A DNA stretch of 8,571 nt from the NCBI GenBank assembly GCA_009908585.1, contig JAAAOZ010000273.1, positions 1-8,571 of the forward strand, read 5' to 3'. Shown in pieces: positions 1 to 5,851 of the stretch (its first letter is position 1; the number at the start of each line of letters is the position of its first letter). The translations under genes and the position numbers were made by a program. The notes beneath the pieces were generated by a model, which saw nothing but the letters and a program-made list of their open reading frames with translations, was not told where the DNA came from and ran no database searches. The DNA comes from Chloroflexota bacterium. Its GTDB lineage: Bacteria; Chloroflexota; Anaerolineae; B4-G1; SLSP01.

Positions 1-1011
1 GTCCACGTAGATGGGCGCGAACCGTCGCTCCAACGCGCCATCCTTCTCGATGTGCTGGCGATACTCGTCGAGCGTCGTCGCGCCGATGCATTGCAATTCG
101 CCGCGCGCTAACGCCGGCTTGATCATATTCGAGGCATCTAAAGCGCCTGCGGCATTCCCCGCGCCGACCACGGTGTGTAGCTCATCGATAAAGAGGATGT
201 TCTCGCCCTCCGAGCGCTGCACCTCTTCTAGAATGCCCTTAAGGCGCTCCTCGAACTCGCCCCGGAAGCGCGTGCCCGCGACCAAGGCGCCCATATCCAA
301 CAGCAACAAACGCCGCCGCTTGAGAATCTCCGGCACATCGTCATCGACGATGGCCGTCTTGCCGACGCCCGGCTCGCCGATGAGGACGGGGTTGTTCTTC
401 GTGCGACGCACCAGCACCTGGATCACGCGCTGAATCTCCGCATCCCGCCCGATGACGGGATCTAACTTGTGCTCCAGCGCCATCTGCGTCAGATCGCGAC
501 TGAAGCGCTCCAACACCTTGAAGCGGGATTCGGCCTTGGGGCTTTGCACCTGCCGACCATCGCGCATCTCCTTCACCAGGCCCAGGGCGCGCTCATAATC
601 GAGGTCATACTGGGTCATGAGCTTCGCCACCGAGGTGTTGCGCTCCTGCACAATCGCCAGGAAGAGATGCTCGGTGGAGATGTACTCGTCCTTGAAATTC
701 GAGGCTTCCGTTTGGCTGAGGTCCAACACGCGCTTGACGCGCGGGGTGATGAAAACCTGCTGCCCACCGCGCGCCCCGTAGATGCCGGGACGCGAATCCT
801 TGCGCAGCAGTTGGTCCAAATCCTGCCCGATCTGGTGGGGATCGGCTCCCATCTCAGAAATCAGGGCCGGCACGATGCCATCTTCCTGTCGTACCAACGC
901 CAACAGGAGATGTTCAACATCCACTTGACTATGACCGTACTGGGTCATCAGAGCTACCGCTCGTTGCGCGACCTCTTGGGCGCGCTCGGTAAAGCGGTCA
1001 AAACGCATCAT
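1..1011 (-). CDS. clpB: ClpB-type Hsp100 AAA+ disaggregase, N-terminal part (runs off left edge)
   Basis: ClpB is a cytoplasmic hexameric ATPase that pulls polypeptides out of aggregates together with DnaK. The first 337 codons are visible. Residues about 1-145 form the double Clp N-domain (DRFTERAQE; later DEYISTEHLFLAI), followed by a linker and the start of AAA+ domain 1. Walker A is GEPGVGKT at 212-219 (K218). Further on come the pore-loop segment AGTRFRGEFEERL, Walker B LFIDELHT, the sensor region IGATTLDEYR and the arginine-finger region ALERRF. The start is the first of two ATGs, 10 nt after GGAGG at 1022-1026. The middle domain and second AAA+ domain are outside the window. DMGALVAG and STEHLFLA favour ClpB, while DASN is ClpC-like, so ClpC is the alternative. 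Oddity: only DDD separates GKTAIV from VPEIL, eight residues fewer than the usual EGLAQRI helix region, so domain 1 may be inactive or the assembly wrong here. The gene follows rnc on the same strand with a 55-bp gap and its own candidate promoter. Confidence 0.88.
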   Translation of the reverse strand, partial: MMRFDRFTERAQEVAQRAVALMTQYGHSQVDVEHLLLALVRQEDGIVPALISEMGADPHQIGQDLDQLLRKDSRPGIYGARGGQQVFITPRVKRVLDLSQTEASNFKDEYISTEHLFLAIVQERNTSVAKLMTQYDLDYERALGLVKEMRDGRQVQSPKAESRFKVLERFSRDLTQMALEHKLDPVIGRDAEIQRVIQVLVRRTKNNPVLIGEPGVGKTAIVDDDVPEILKRRRLLLLDMGALVAGTRFRGEFEERLKGILEEVQRSEGENILFIDELHTVVGAGNAAGALDASNMIKPALARGELQCIGATTLDEYRQHIEKDGALERRFAPIYVD

Positions 1012-1033
1012 CTTAGTTACGCCTCCTACGTTA

Positions 1034-1042
1034 ATTATACCA
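1034..1042 (-). promoter_or_regulatory. Candidate extended -10 promoter of clpB
   Basis: Read on the minus strand this is TGGTATAAT, a perfect -10 hexamer with the TGn extension. It lies 22 bp upstream of the clpB ATG in the short gap after rnc. No good -35 is present at 16-18 bp. An 11-bp palindrome, TTGTCAGACAA on the minus strand at 1047-1057, sits just upstream; its first six bases resemble a -35 but the spacing is only 12 bp. I see no CIRCE or HAIR heat-shock operator. The assignment rests on the motif only. Confidence 0.45.
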
Positions 1043-1066
1043 CGATTTGTCTGACAACATGGCCCC

Positions 1067-1801
1067 CTACACCCGCACCATCGAGCGCAGCGCCGTCCGC
1101 GCGGCGGATTGCTCGGCCGCACGCTTGCTCTGGCCCTCGCCTTCCCCCACGACGCGCTCATCCAACAAGACCTGCGCGGTGAAGGTTTTGGCGTGATCCG
1201 GCCCCACCTCGTCCACGATCCGATAAGCGGGCGTGATGCCCAAGCTGGCCTGCGCCCACTCCTGGAAGCGCGATTTCGCGTCCACGTAGGACTCCGTCTG
1301 GAGAATAGCCTCCGCCTCGCGTGCGAACCACGCCTCCAGCCGCGACCAGACTGTGGCCAAGTCCGCGTCCAAGTAGAACGCGCCGACGGTCGCCTCCAGC
1401 GCGTCGCAGAGATTGGCGGGGCGGTCCTGGCCGCCGCTCTCCGCCTCGCCACGCCCCAGACGCAGCGCCTCACCCAGCCCCAGGTTCCGCGCCAAGTTGG
1501 CCAACGTCTCCGTGCAGACCAGCGTCGCGCGCAGGCGCGTGAGCGGCCCTTCGGAGTAATGCGGGTACTCGCGATACAGCCACGCCGCGACCATAAAATC
1601 CAGCACGGCGTCGCCCAAGAACTCCAAGCGCTGATTGTGATACTCCTCGCCGCCCTCCTCCGGGTGTTCGTGGGCGTAGGAGGGATGCGTCAGCGCCAAC
1701 TGCAACAGTTCCGGTCGCTTAAATTGGTACTTCAACTGCTCCTGAACCTGCGAGAAAGATAGTGAGGAAAAGGGCGTTTTATCGTCGGGCATTTCCGGCA
1801 T
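1067..1801 (-). CDS. rnc: Ribonuclease III
   Basis: RNase III cleaves double-stranded RNA in rRNA precursors and many mRNAs and acts as a cytoplasmic homodimer. The 244-residue protein has the usual two-domain layout and length. The catalytic domain (about 12-160) contains the signature NQRLEFLGDAVLD at 56-68; by family alignment the metal-binding and catalytic residues are E60, D64, D133 and E136 (LCDALEATVG). The dsRNA-binding domain spans about 174-241 and ends with the conserved SKRAAEQSAARTAL motif. Q57 replaces the more common Glu of NERLEF, a substitution outside the catalytic quartet. The start at 1801 is chosen because AGAGGA at 1808-1813 lies 6 nt upstream; the frame also stays open to an ATG at 1831, but that would begin inside a palindrome. 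The gene diverges from the sugar kinase and is followed on the same strand by clpB. Confidence 0.96.
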   Translation of the reverse strand: MPEMPDDKTPFSSLSFSQVQEQLKYQFKRPELLQLALTHPSYAHEHPEEGGEEYHNQRLEFLGDAVLDFMVAAWLYREYPHYSEGPLTRLRATLVCTETLANLARNLGLGEALRLGRGEAESGGQDRPANLCDALEATVGAFYLDADLATVWSRLEAWFAREAEAILQTESYVDAKSRFQEWAQASLGITPAYRIVDEVGPDHAKTFTAQVLLDERVVGEGEGQSKRAAEQSAARTALRSMVRV

Positions 1802-1807
1802 AGACCA

Positions 1808-1813
1808 TCCTCT
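1808..1813 (-). promoter_or_regulatory. Ribosome binding site that decides the rnc start
   Basis: The minus strand reads AGAGGA, 6 nt before the ATG at 1801. The upstream in-frame ATG at 1831 lies inside the palindrome arm and has no comparable site, so 1801 is preferred. Confidence 0.6.
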
Positions 1814-1818
1814 AATCT

Positions 1819-1848
1819 GGTAGAGACGCAAAATCTTGCGTCTCTACC
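1819..1848. repeat. Perfect 13-bp-arm palindrome, copy 1 (REP-like)
   Basis: The arms GGTAGAGACGCAA (1819-1831) and TTGCGTCTCTACC (1836-1848) are perfectly complementary around the 4-nt loop AATC. A diverged copy lies at 1957-1984, so this is a repeat family rather than an isolated hairpin. There is no T-tract on either side, so a terminator role is unlikely. It falls in the probable 5' untranslated region of rnc, 17 bp upstream of the ATG. Similar GTAGAGACG palindromes are, to my recollection, dispersed in cyanobacterial and Chloroflexota genomes. Confidence 0.8.
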
Positions 1849-1910
1849 TATTCTGGTGGATACGATACTTCTAGAAGTTGCGCCTCGGAAACGGGCCACA
1901 TCCTATGGGG

Positions 1911-1919
1911 ATTATAGCA
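1911..1919 (-). promoter_or_regulatory. Candidate extended -10 promoter of rnc
   Basis: The minus strand reads TGCTATAAT, a perfect -10 hexamer with TGn extension. The best -35 at 17-bp spacing (1934-1939, ATGTAA) matches only 3 of 6 positions, so the extended -10 would have to carry recognition. Transcription would start near 1904, giving an rnc leader of about 100 nt that includes the palindrome at 1819-1848. Confidence 0.42.
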
Positions 1920-1956
1920 CACTCACCCAAGAATTACATTAGAATCAGCGAAGTCC

Positions 1957-1984
1957 GTAGAGACGCAAAATTCTGCATCTCTAC
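1957..1984. repeat. Palindromic repeat, copy 2 (diverged)
   Basis: This is a second copy of the element at 1819-1848. The left arm GTAGAGACGC matches copy 1 exactly; the right arm GCATCTCTAC has one mismatch to perfect pairing, and the centre differs slightly. The two copies bracket a 166-bp segment between the divergent rnc and kinase genes. Neither copy carries coding capacity. Confidence 0.7.
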
Positions 1985-1990
1985 TATAAT
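1985..1990 (+). promoter_or_regulatory. Possible -10 box for the FGGY kinase
   Basis: A perfect TATAAT directly abuts palindrome copy 2 and lies 43 bp before the kinase ATG. No recognisable -35 is found at 16-18 bp upstream because the palindrome occupies that position, and there is no TGn extension. This is a weak call. Confidence 0.28.
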
Positions 1991-2021
1991 CGTATTTGAT
2001 CCTGTCCATCATGTCTCTTTT

Positions 2022-2026
2022 GGAGG
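2022..2026 (+). promoter_or_regulatory. Ribosome binding site that decides the kinase start
   Basis: GGAGG ends 7 nt before the ATG at 2034. The same frame stays open upstream to an ATG at 1878, but that extension reads through palindrome copy 2 and has no sugar-kinase similarity, so the start at 2034 is preferred. Confidence 0.75.
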
Positions 2027-2033
2027 TGGCCTT

Positions 2034-3560
2034 ATGCCCACAACCCCATCCAACGACAGCCCGCTGATCTTAGCATTGGACATCGGCAGCTCGAGTGTGC
2101 GGGCGCAGTTCTTCACCGCGCGCGGCGCGGCGCTCCCGGCGCCGACGGCCCACGTCCCCATCCGGCTCCGCGCCACGCCCGATGGCGGCTCCGAGATCGA
2201 TGTCGACGTGCTGCTAACGGCGGTCTGGCGCTGCGTGGATCGCGAGATGGAGGATGCCGGAGACCTCGCGGATCGGATCGCGGGCGTGGCAAGCTGCACC
2301 TTCGTCACCAACCTCGTCGGCGTCGATGCCGATGGGCGACCCGTCACGCCGCTGACGACCTACGCCGACACGCGCGCCGCCGAGGAGGCCGCCGCCCTGC
2401 GCGCCGACCTTGATCCCGCCGCAGCCCACGCGCGCACGGGCTGCTATCTCCACACCAGCTACCTGCCCGCGCGGCTGCGCTGGTACGCTCGCACGCAGCC
2501 AGCACGCTTCGAGCGCGTGGCGCACTGGCGATCCCTGGGCGCGCACATCGAGGCGCAACTCTTTGGCGCGGCGGCGGTCAGTTTCAGCGTCGCCTCGTGG
2601 AGCGGGCTACTCAATCGGCACACGCTCACCTGGGACGAAGAGCTGTTGGCGGCGCTGCCCATCCAGAAGCATCATCTTTCAGCCCTGAAGGATGTGGACG
2701 CGCCACGTCGCGGGCTGCGGGCGCCCTTCGCTCGACGCTGGCCCGCGCTGCGCGACGCGCCCTGGTTCCCGGCGGTGGGCGATGGCGCGGCGGCCAATCT
2801 CGGCAGCGGCTGCGCGACGCCCGCGCGGATCGCGCTCACCGTCGGCACGACGGGCGCCGTCCGCGTCGTCGTGCCCGGCACACCGGCGGAGGTCCCCGCC
2901 GGGCTGTGGTGCTACCGCGTCGACCGCGGCCGCTCGCTGGTGGGCGGCGCGCTGAGCGGCGGCGGCAACATCTACGCCTGGATGCGAGAGACGATGCGAC
3001 TAGAGGATCGTGATCCCGCGCAGGTGGAGGCCGCGCTCGCGGAGATGGCGCCGGACGCGCACGGCCTCACCGTCCTGCCCTTCTGGGCGGGCGAGCGTAG
3101 CCCCGGCTGGGCCGATGACGCGCGCGCCACACTGCACGGCCTCTCGCTGGCGACGACGCCCGTGGATCTGCTGCGGGCCAGCCTGGAGGCGATCAGCTAT
3201 CGCATCGGCCTGATCTTCGAGCGCCTGCGCCCGCTCCTCCCGGCAGATGTGCAGGTCGTCGTGAGCGGCGGCGCGCTCCCCGCCTCGCCCACCTGGCTCC
3301 AGATCACCAGCGACGTGCTGGGCCGACCGCTCATCATCTCGCAGGTGAAGGAAGCCTCCGCGCGCGGCGCCGCGCTCCTGGCGCTCGAGGCGCTGGGGCT
3401 GCACGAGACTTCGGCGCCGGATGCCTCCATCGACGGTGAGCAGATCACGCCCAATCCGGCTAATCACGAGGTCTATCAGGCCGCGATGGCGCGCCAGCAG
3501 GCGCTGTATCGAATATTAGGGAAAGAGTCTTCCCCAGACTCGCTCCAAGGGAATCGCTAG
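2034..3560 (+). CDS. FGGY-family carbohydrate kinase (gluconokinase-like)
   Basis: FGGY kinases phosphorylate sugars or polyols with ATP in the cytoplasm. The 508-residue length fits the family. The N-terminal domain opens with the phosphate-binding motif LALDIGSSSVRAQFF (about 13-27). The expected catalytic aspartate is D250 in VGDGAAANLGSG. The C-terminal domain has GTTGAVR at 271-277, the typical GERSPGW at 353-359 and the adenosine-motif SGGA at 411-414. The YADTR segment (110-114) and the overall pattern resemble proteins usually labelled gluconokinase or xylulokinase. I lean to gluconokinase-like, but the substrate cannot be set from sequence, so no symbol is given. Starting at 2034 makes the conserved N-terminal strand begin about residue 11. 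It is divergent from rnc and lies 218 bp upstream of enolase on the same strand, so a shared role in carbon catabolism is possible, but enolase seems to have its own promoter. Confidence 0.9.
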   Translation: MPTTPSNDSPLILALDIGSSSVRAQFFTARGAALPAPTAHVPIRLRATPDGGSEIDVDVLLTAVWRCVDREMEDAGDLADRIAGVASCTFVTNLVGVDADGRPVTPLTTYADTRAAEEAAALRADLDPAAAHARTGCYLHTSYLPARLRWYARTQPARFERVAHWRSLGAHIEAQLFGAAAVSFSVASWSGLLNRHTLTWDEELLAALPIQKHHLSALKDVDAPRRGLRAPFARRWPALRDAPWFPAVGDGAAANLGSGCATPARIALTVGTTGAVRVVVPGTPAEVPAGLWCYRVDRGRSLVGGALSGGGNIYAWMRETMRLEDRDPAQVEAALAEMAPDAHGLTVLPFWAGERSPGWADDARATLHGLSLATTPVDLLRASLEAISYRIGLIFERLRPLLPADVQVVVSGGALPASPTWLQITSDVLGRPLIISQVKEASARGAALLALEALGLHETSAPDASIDGEQITPNPANHEVYQAAMARQQALYRILGKESSPDSLQGNR

Positions 3561-3591
3561 ATCCCTGCGTTGTACAATAATCTTGGATGGC

Positions 3592-3609
3592 GCGGATCTG
3601 GCGATCCGC
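3592..3609. other. Small hairpin after the kinase gene
   Basis: Arms GCGGATC (3592-3598) and GATCCGC (3603-3609) pair perfectly around the loop TGGC, 31 bp past the kinase stop. The sequence that follows is TTAGAGC, not a T-tract, so it is at most a weak transcript-end or 3'-stabilising structure. Confidence 0.4.
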
Positions 3610-3663
3610 TTAGAGCATGGAGTGACCTACTGACAAACACCCTTCGGGTCTGAGAACGCGCCC

Positions 3664-3691
3664 TTGCCCTCCCTATTCTTTGGTGTATCAT
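3664..3691 (+). promoter_or_regulatory. Candidate sigma-70-type promoter of enolase
   Basis: TTGCCC (3664-3669; 4 of 6 match to TTGACA) is separated by 16 bp from TATCAT (3686-3691; 5 of 6 match to TATAAT). Transcription would begin around 3697-3699, leaving a leader of about 80 nt that starts at the hairpin listed at 3696-3720. This is motif evidence only. Confidence 0.35.
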
Positions 3692-3695
3692 AACG

Positions 3696-3720
3696 GGTGG
3701 TCAGAGATCGCTCGACCACC
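3696..3720 (+). other. Hairpin in the enolase leader
   Basis: GGTGGTC (3696-3702) pairs with GACCACC (3714-3720). Inside, GAG (3704-3706) pairs with CTC (3711-3713) around the loop ATCG, with one bulged A at 3703. This gives a 10-bp bulged stem. It has no T-tract and lies 58 bp before the start codon, at the predicted 5' end of the message, so a 5' stabiliser or a protein-binding site fits better than a terminator. Confidence 0.45.
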
Positions 3721-3778
3721 ATCACTTGCAAGTCAATTCGTCCATTTAAAACTATACATTATGCCAAGGAGGTCATAA

Positions 3779-5065
3779 ATGATCGAAATTACCTACGTAA
3801 TCGCCCGTCAAATTTTGGATTCGCGGGGCAATCCCACCGTCGAGGCTGAAGTCTACTGTGAGGATGGCAGTGTAGGTCGCGCCGCCGTCCCCTCGGGCGC
3901 CTCAACCGGCGTGCACGAGGCGCTGGAATTGCGCGATGGCGACAAGGATCGCTACAACGGCAAGGGCGTCACGCAGGCTGTCGATAACATCAATACCATC
4001 CTCGCCGAGGCCCTGATCGGCTGGGACGTCCTGGATCAGAAGGGCATCGATGAAGCGATGCTCAGGCTGGACGGCACGCCGAACAAATCGAAGCTGGGCG
4101 CCAATGCCATTTTGGGCGTCTCCTTAGCCACGGCGAAGGCCGCCGCGAACGCACTGGGCCTGCCGCTCTACCGCTACATCGGCGGCGTCTACGCTCACAT
4201 GCTGCCCGTGCCGATGATGAACATCCTCAACGGCGGCAAGCACGCTGTTGACGGGCCGGATCTGCAGGAGTTCATGGTCATGCCCGTGGGCGCGCCCACC
4301 TTCTCCGAGGCGCTGCGCTGGGGCGCGGAGACCTATCACACCCTGAAGAAGGTCCTCAAGAGCAAGGGCTACGGCGTGAGATTGGGCGATGAGGGCGGAT
4401 TTGCGCCCAGCCTCAAGACGAACGAGGAAGCCATCGAGGTGATCCTAGAGGCCGTCCAGAAGGCCGGGTACGAGCCGGGCAAGGACATTTGGATCGCGAT
4501 GGATCCCGCCGCCGCCGAAATCTACGAGGATGGCAAGTACAACCTCAAGAAAGAAGGGCGCGTCCTCAGCAGCGAGGAGATGGTCGATTTCTACACCGAT
4601 TGGGTGGAGAAGTACCCCATCATCAGCATCGAGGATGGCCTGGACGAGGACGACTGGGACGGCTTCAAGCTGATGACGGAGCGCCTGGGCGACAAGCTCC
4701 AGATCGTGGGCGACGATCTCTTGGTGACCAACACCGAGCGGATTGCGCGCGGGATCGAGGAAGGCGCCGCCAACTCCGTGCTCATCAAGCTCAACCAGAT
4801 CGGCTCGCTGACCGAGACCATCGCCGCCGTGCGGATGGCGCACAAGCACGGCTGGACGGCCGTCACCTCCCACCGCTCCGGCGAGACCGAGGACGCCACC
4901 ATCGCCGATTTGGCCGTGGCGCTCAACACCGGTCAGATCAAGACGGGCGCGCCGTGCCGCTCCGACCGCGTCGCCAAGTACAACCAGCTCCTCCGCATCG
5001 AGGAAGATCTGGGCGATGAGGGCATCTACGCCGGGATGGACGCTTTCCCCAACCTGAAACTCTAA
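3779..5065 (+). CDS. eno: Enolase (phosphopyruvate hydratase)
   Basis: Enolase interconverts 2-phosphoglycerate and phosphoenolpyruvate in glycolysis and gluconeogenesis. In many bacteria it also sits in RNA-degradation complexes. The protein is 428 residues, the normal length. By family alignment, the SGAST loop (39-43) supplies a Mg ligand, E205 (LGDEGGFAP) and K337 (LIKLNQIG) are the catalytic acid/base pair, and D242, E285 and D312 bind the catalytic Mg. H155, E164, the signature HRSGETED (366 on) and K388 are also in place, so the enzyme should be active. The H155-E164 loop reads HAVDGPDLQE where many enolases have HADNNVD; the length is unchanged. The start is fixed by AAGGAGGT at 3766-3773, 5 nt before the ATG. 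A strong terminator follows 25 bp after the stop. It converges with the glycosylase gene. Confidence 0.98.
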   Translation: MIEITYVIARQILDSRGNPTVEAEVYCEDGSVGRAAVPSGASTGVHEALELRDGDKDRYNGKGVTQAVDNINTILAEALIGWDVLDQKGIDEAMLRLDGTPNKSKLGANAILGVSLATAKAAANALGLPLYRYIGGVYAHMLPVPMMNILNGGKHAVDGPDLQEFMVMPVGAPTFSEALRWGAETYHTLKKVLKSKGYGVRLGDEGGFAPSLKTNEEAIEVILEAVQKAGYEPGKDIWIAMDPAAAEIYEDGKYNLKKEGRVLSSEEMVDFYTDWVEKYPIISIEDGLDEDDWDGFKLMTERLGDKLQIVGDDLLVTNTERIARGIEEGAANSVLIKLNQIGSLTETIAAVRMAHKHGWTAVTSHRSGETEDATIADLAVALNTGQIKTGAPCRSDRVAKYNQLLRIEEDLGDEGIYAGMDAFPNLKL

Positions 5066-5090
5066 CTCGCATCCGACGTCTTAAACTCAG

Positions 5091-5122
5091 AAGCCCGCTC
5101 CGATTTGGGAGCGGGCTTTTTT
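5091..5122 (+). terminator. Rho-independent terminator of enolase
   Basis: Arms AAGCCCGCTCC (5091-5101) and GGAGCGGGCTT (5108-5118) form a perfect 11-bp, GC-rich stem with the 6-nt loop GATTTG. A run of six T follows (5117-5122, overlapping the stem end). It starts 25 bp after the enolase stop. In the opposite direction the stem lacks a good T-tract, so it mainly serves the plus strand. Confidence 0.93.
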
Positions 5123-5166
5123 CTAGCATTGCTTCGATCTAACGATCCAAGCCGAGCGATGGAAGA

Positions 5167-5784
5167 TTAGAACATCGAGAGCTGTTCCACATCCGGCGGG
5201 GGCGTGTAACTGTCTGGCTCGATCTCGCCATCCAACATCATCCGCAGGCGGTCAAAGTCCGCCTCGACGGTCTTGCGCAGGCTGGGCTGGTGCAAAGCCG
5301 CCGCCGGATGATACATCGGGAAGTAAACTTGCTCGCCGACCTGGCGAGGTTGCCCGTGCACGCGGGAGATCTTATCGTTGGGGAAGGCGCGCGCCATCGA
5401 ATGGCGGCCCAACGTGACGATGACCTTCGGATTGATCAGCTCAATCTGCCGATCTAAATAGGGCTTGCACGCCTCGACCTCCTCCGGCTTGGGATCGCGG
5501 TTGCCGGGCGGGCGGCACTTGACCACGTTGGAGATATAAACGCTGTTGCGGTCGATGCCGGCGTTGGCCAGCAATTCATCCAAGAACTGGCCCGAGGCCC
5601 CGACGAAGGGCAAGCCCTGTTGATCCTCGTGGAAGCCCGGCCCCTCGCCGATGACCATCACCTCCGCATCCACCGGCCCCGCGCCGGGCACCGCGTTCGT
5701 CCGCCCCGCGTGGAGGGGGCACTTAGTACACGCTCGGATCTCTTCGTGAATTTCCTGTAACGCCTCTGCGCGATCTCTCGTCAT
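5167..5784 (-). CDS. Family-4 uracil-DNA glycosylase ([4Fe-4S])
   Basis: This enzyme excises uracil from DNA as the first step of base-excision repair; family 4 is typical of thermophiles and many other bacteria. The protein is 205 residues, normal for the family. Four cysteines in the family spacing, C19 and C22 (CTKC), C90 (VVKCRPPGNRDP) and C106 (EEVEACKPYL), should bind the iron-sulfur cluster. Motif A is GEGPG at 46-50, followed by QGLPFVGASGQFLDELL. The second active-site motif is YHPAAAL with H159. The start at 5784 has GGAGG at 5791-5795, 6 nt upstream. An in-frame upstream ATG at 5835 would add 17 residues from an AT-rich, repeat-containing stretch and is rejected. It lies downstream of rimI on the same strand, separated by a repeat element of about 100 bp, so it is probably a separate transcription unit. 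No terminator of its own was seen beyond the shared gap with enolase. Confidence 0.94.
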   Translation of the reverse strand: MTRDRAEALQEIHEEIRACTKCPLHAGRTNAVPGAGPVDAEVMVIGEGPGFHEDQQGLPFVGASGQFLDELLANAGIDRNSVYISNVVKCRPPGNRDPKPEEVEACKPYLDRQIELINPKVIVTLGRHSMARAFPNDKISRVHGQPRQVGEQVYFPMYHPAAALHQPSLRKTVEADFDRLRMMLDGEIEPDSYTPPPDVEQLSMF

Positions 5785-5790
5785 ACTTAA

Positions 5791-5795
5791 CCTCC
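5791..5795 (-). promoter_or_regulatory. Ribosome binding site that decides the glycosylase start
   Basis: The minus strand reads GGAGG, then the 6-nt spacer TTAAGT, then ATG at 5784. This is stronger than anything before the longer in-frame alternative at 5835. Confidence 0.8.
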
Positions 5796-5810
5796 ATGGG
5801 AAATATGGAA

Positions 5811-5845
5811 AAATGACAAATCTACAAAGCGGCAAATAACAAATC
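5811..5845. repeat. Short direct repeat upstream of the glycosylase gene
   Basis: AAATGACAAATC (5811-5822) and AAATAACAAATC (5834-5845) match at 11 of 12 positions with a 23-bp period. They lie in an AT-rich stretch between the glycosylase gene and the palindromic element. The copies are short and could be chance or repeat decay. Confidence 0.35.
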
Positions 5846-5851
5846 GGCGTT

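Noticed and set aside
1..1011. clpB as a frameshifted pseudogene
   Set aside because: The frame is open and conserved from the ATG to the window edge; the anomaly is a clean in-frame gap, so pseudogene status is not shown.
469..1182. Long plus-strand open frame across clpB and the rnc end
   Set aside because: It is antisense to clearly homologous minus-strand genes, has no family motif and spans the gap between them. It is a GC-rich shadow frame.
1878..2033. 52-codon N-terminal extension of the sugar kinase
   Set aside because: It reads through a repeat palindrome, has no family similarity and lacks the GGAGG present before 2034.
1802..2033. CRISPR array or tRNA in the intergenic regions
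   Set aside because: Only two palindrome copies without regular spacers are present, and no tRNA cloverleaf signatures were found here or in 3561-3778 or 7682-7835.
3000..3467. Minus-strand open frame inside the sugar kinase
   Set aside because: It lies wholly antisense to conserved FGGY motifs, is low-complexity in Arg and Gly, and has no recognisable domain.
3592..3609. Rho-independent terminator of the kinase
   Set aside because: The stem is good but there is no T-tract after it, so it is listed only as a hairpin.
4445..5019. Overlapping antisense and out-of-frame open frames inside enolase
   Set aside because: Enolase catalytic residues run through the whole region in the real frame; the others are compositional shadows.
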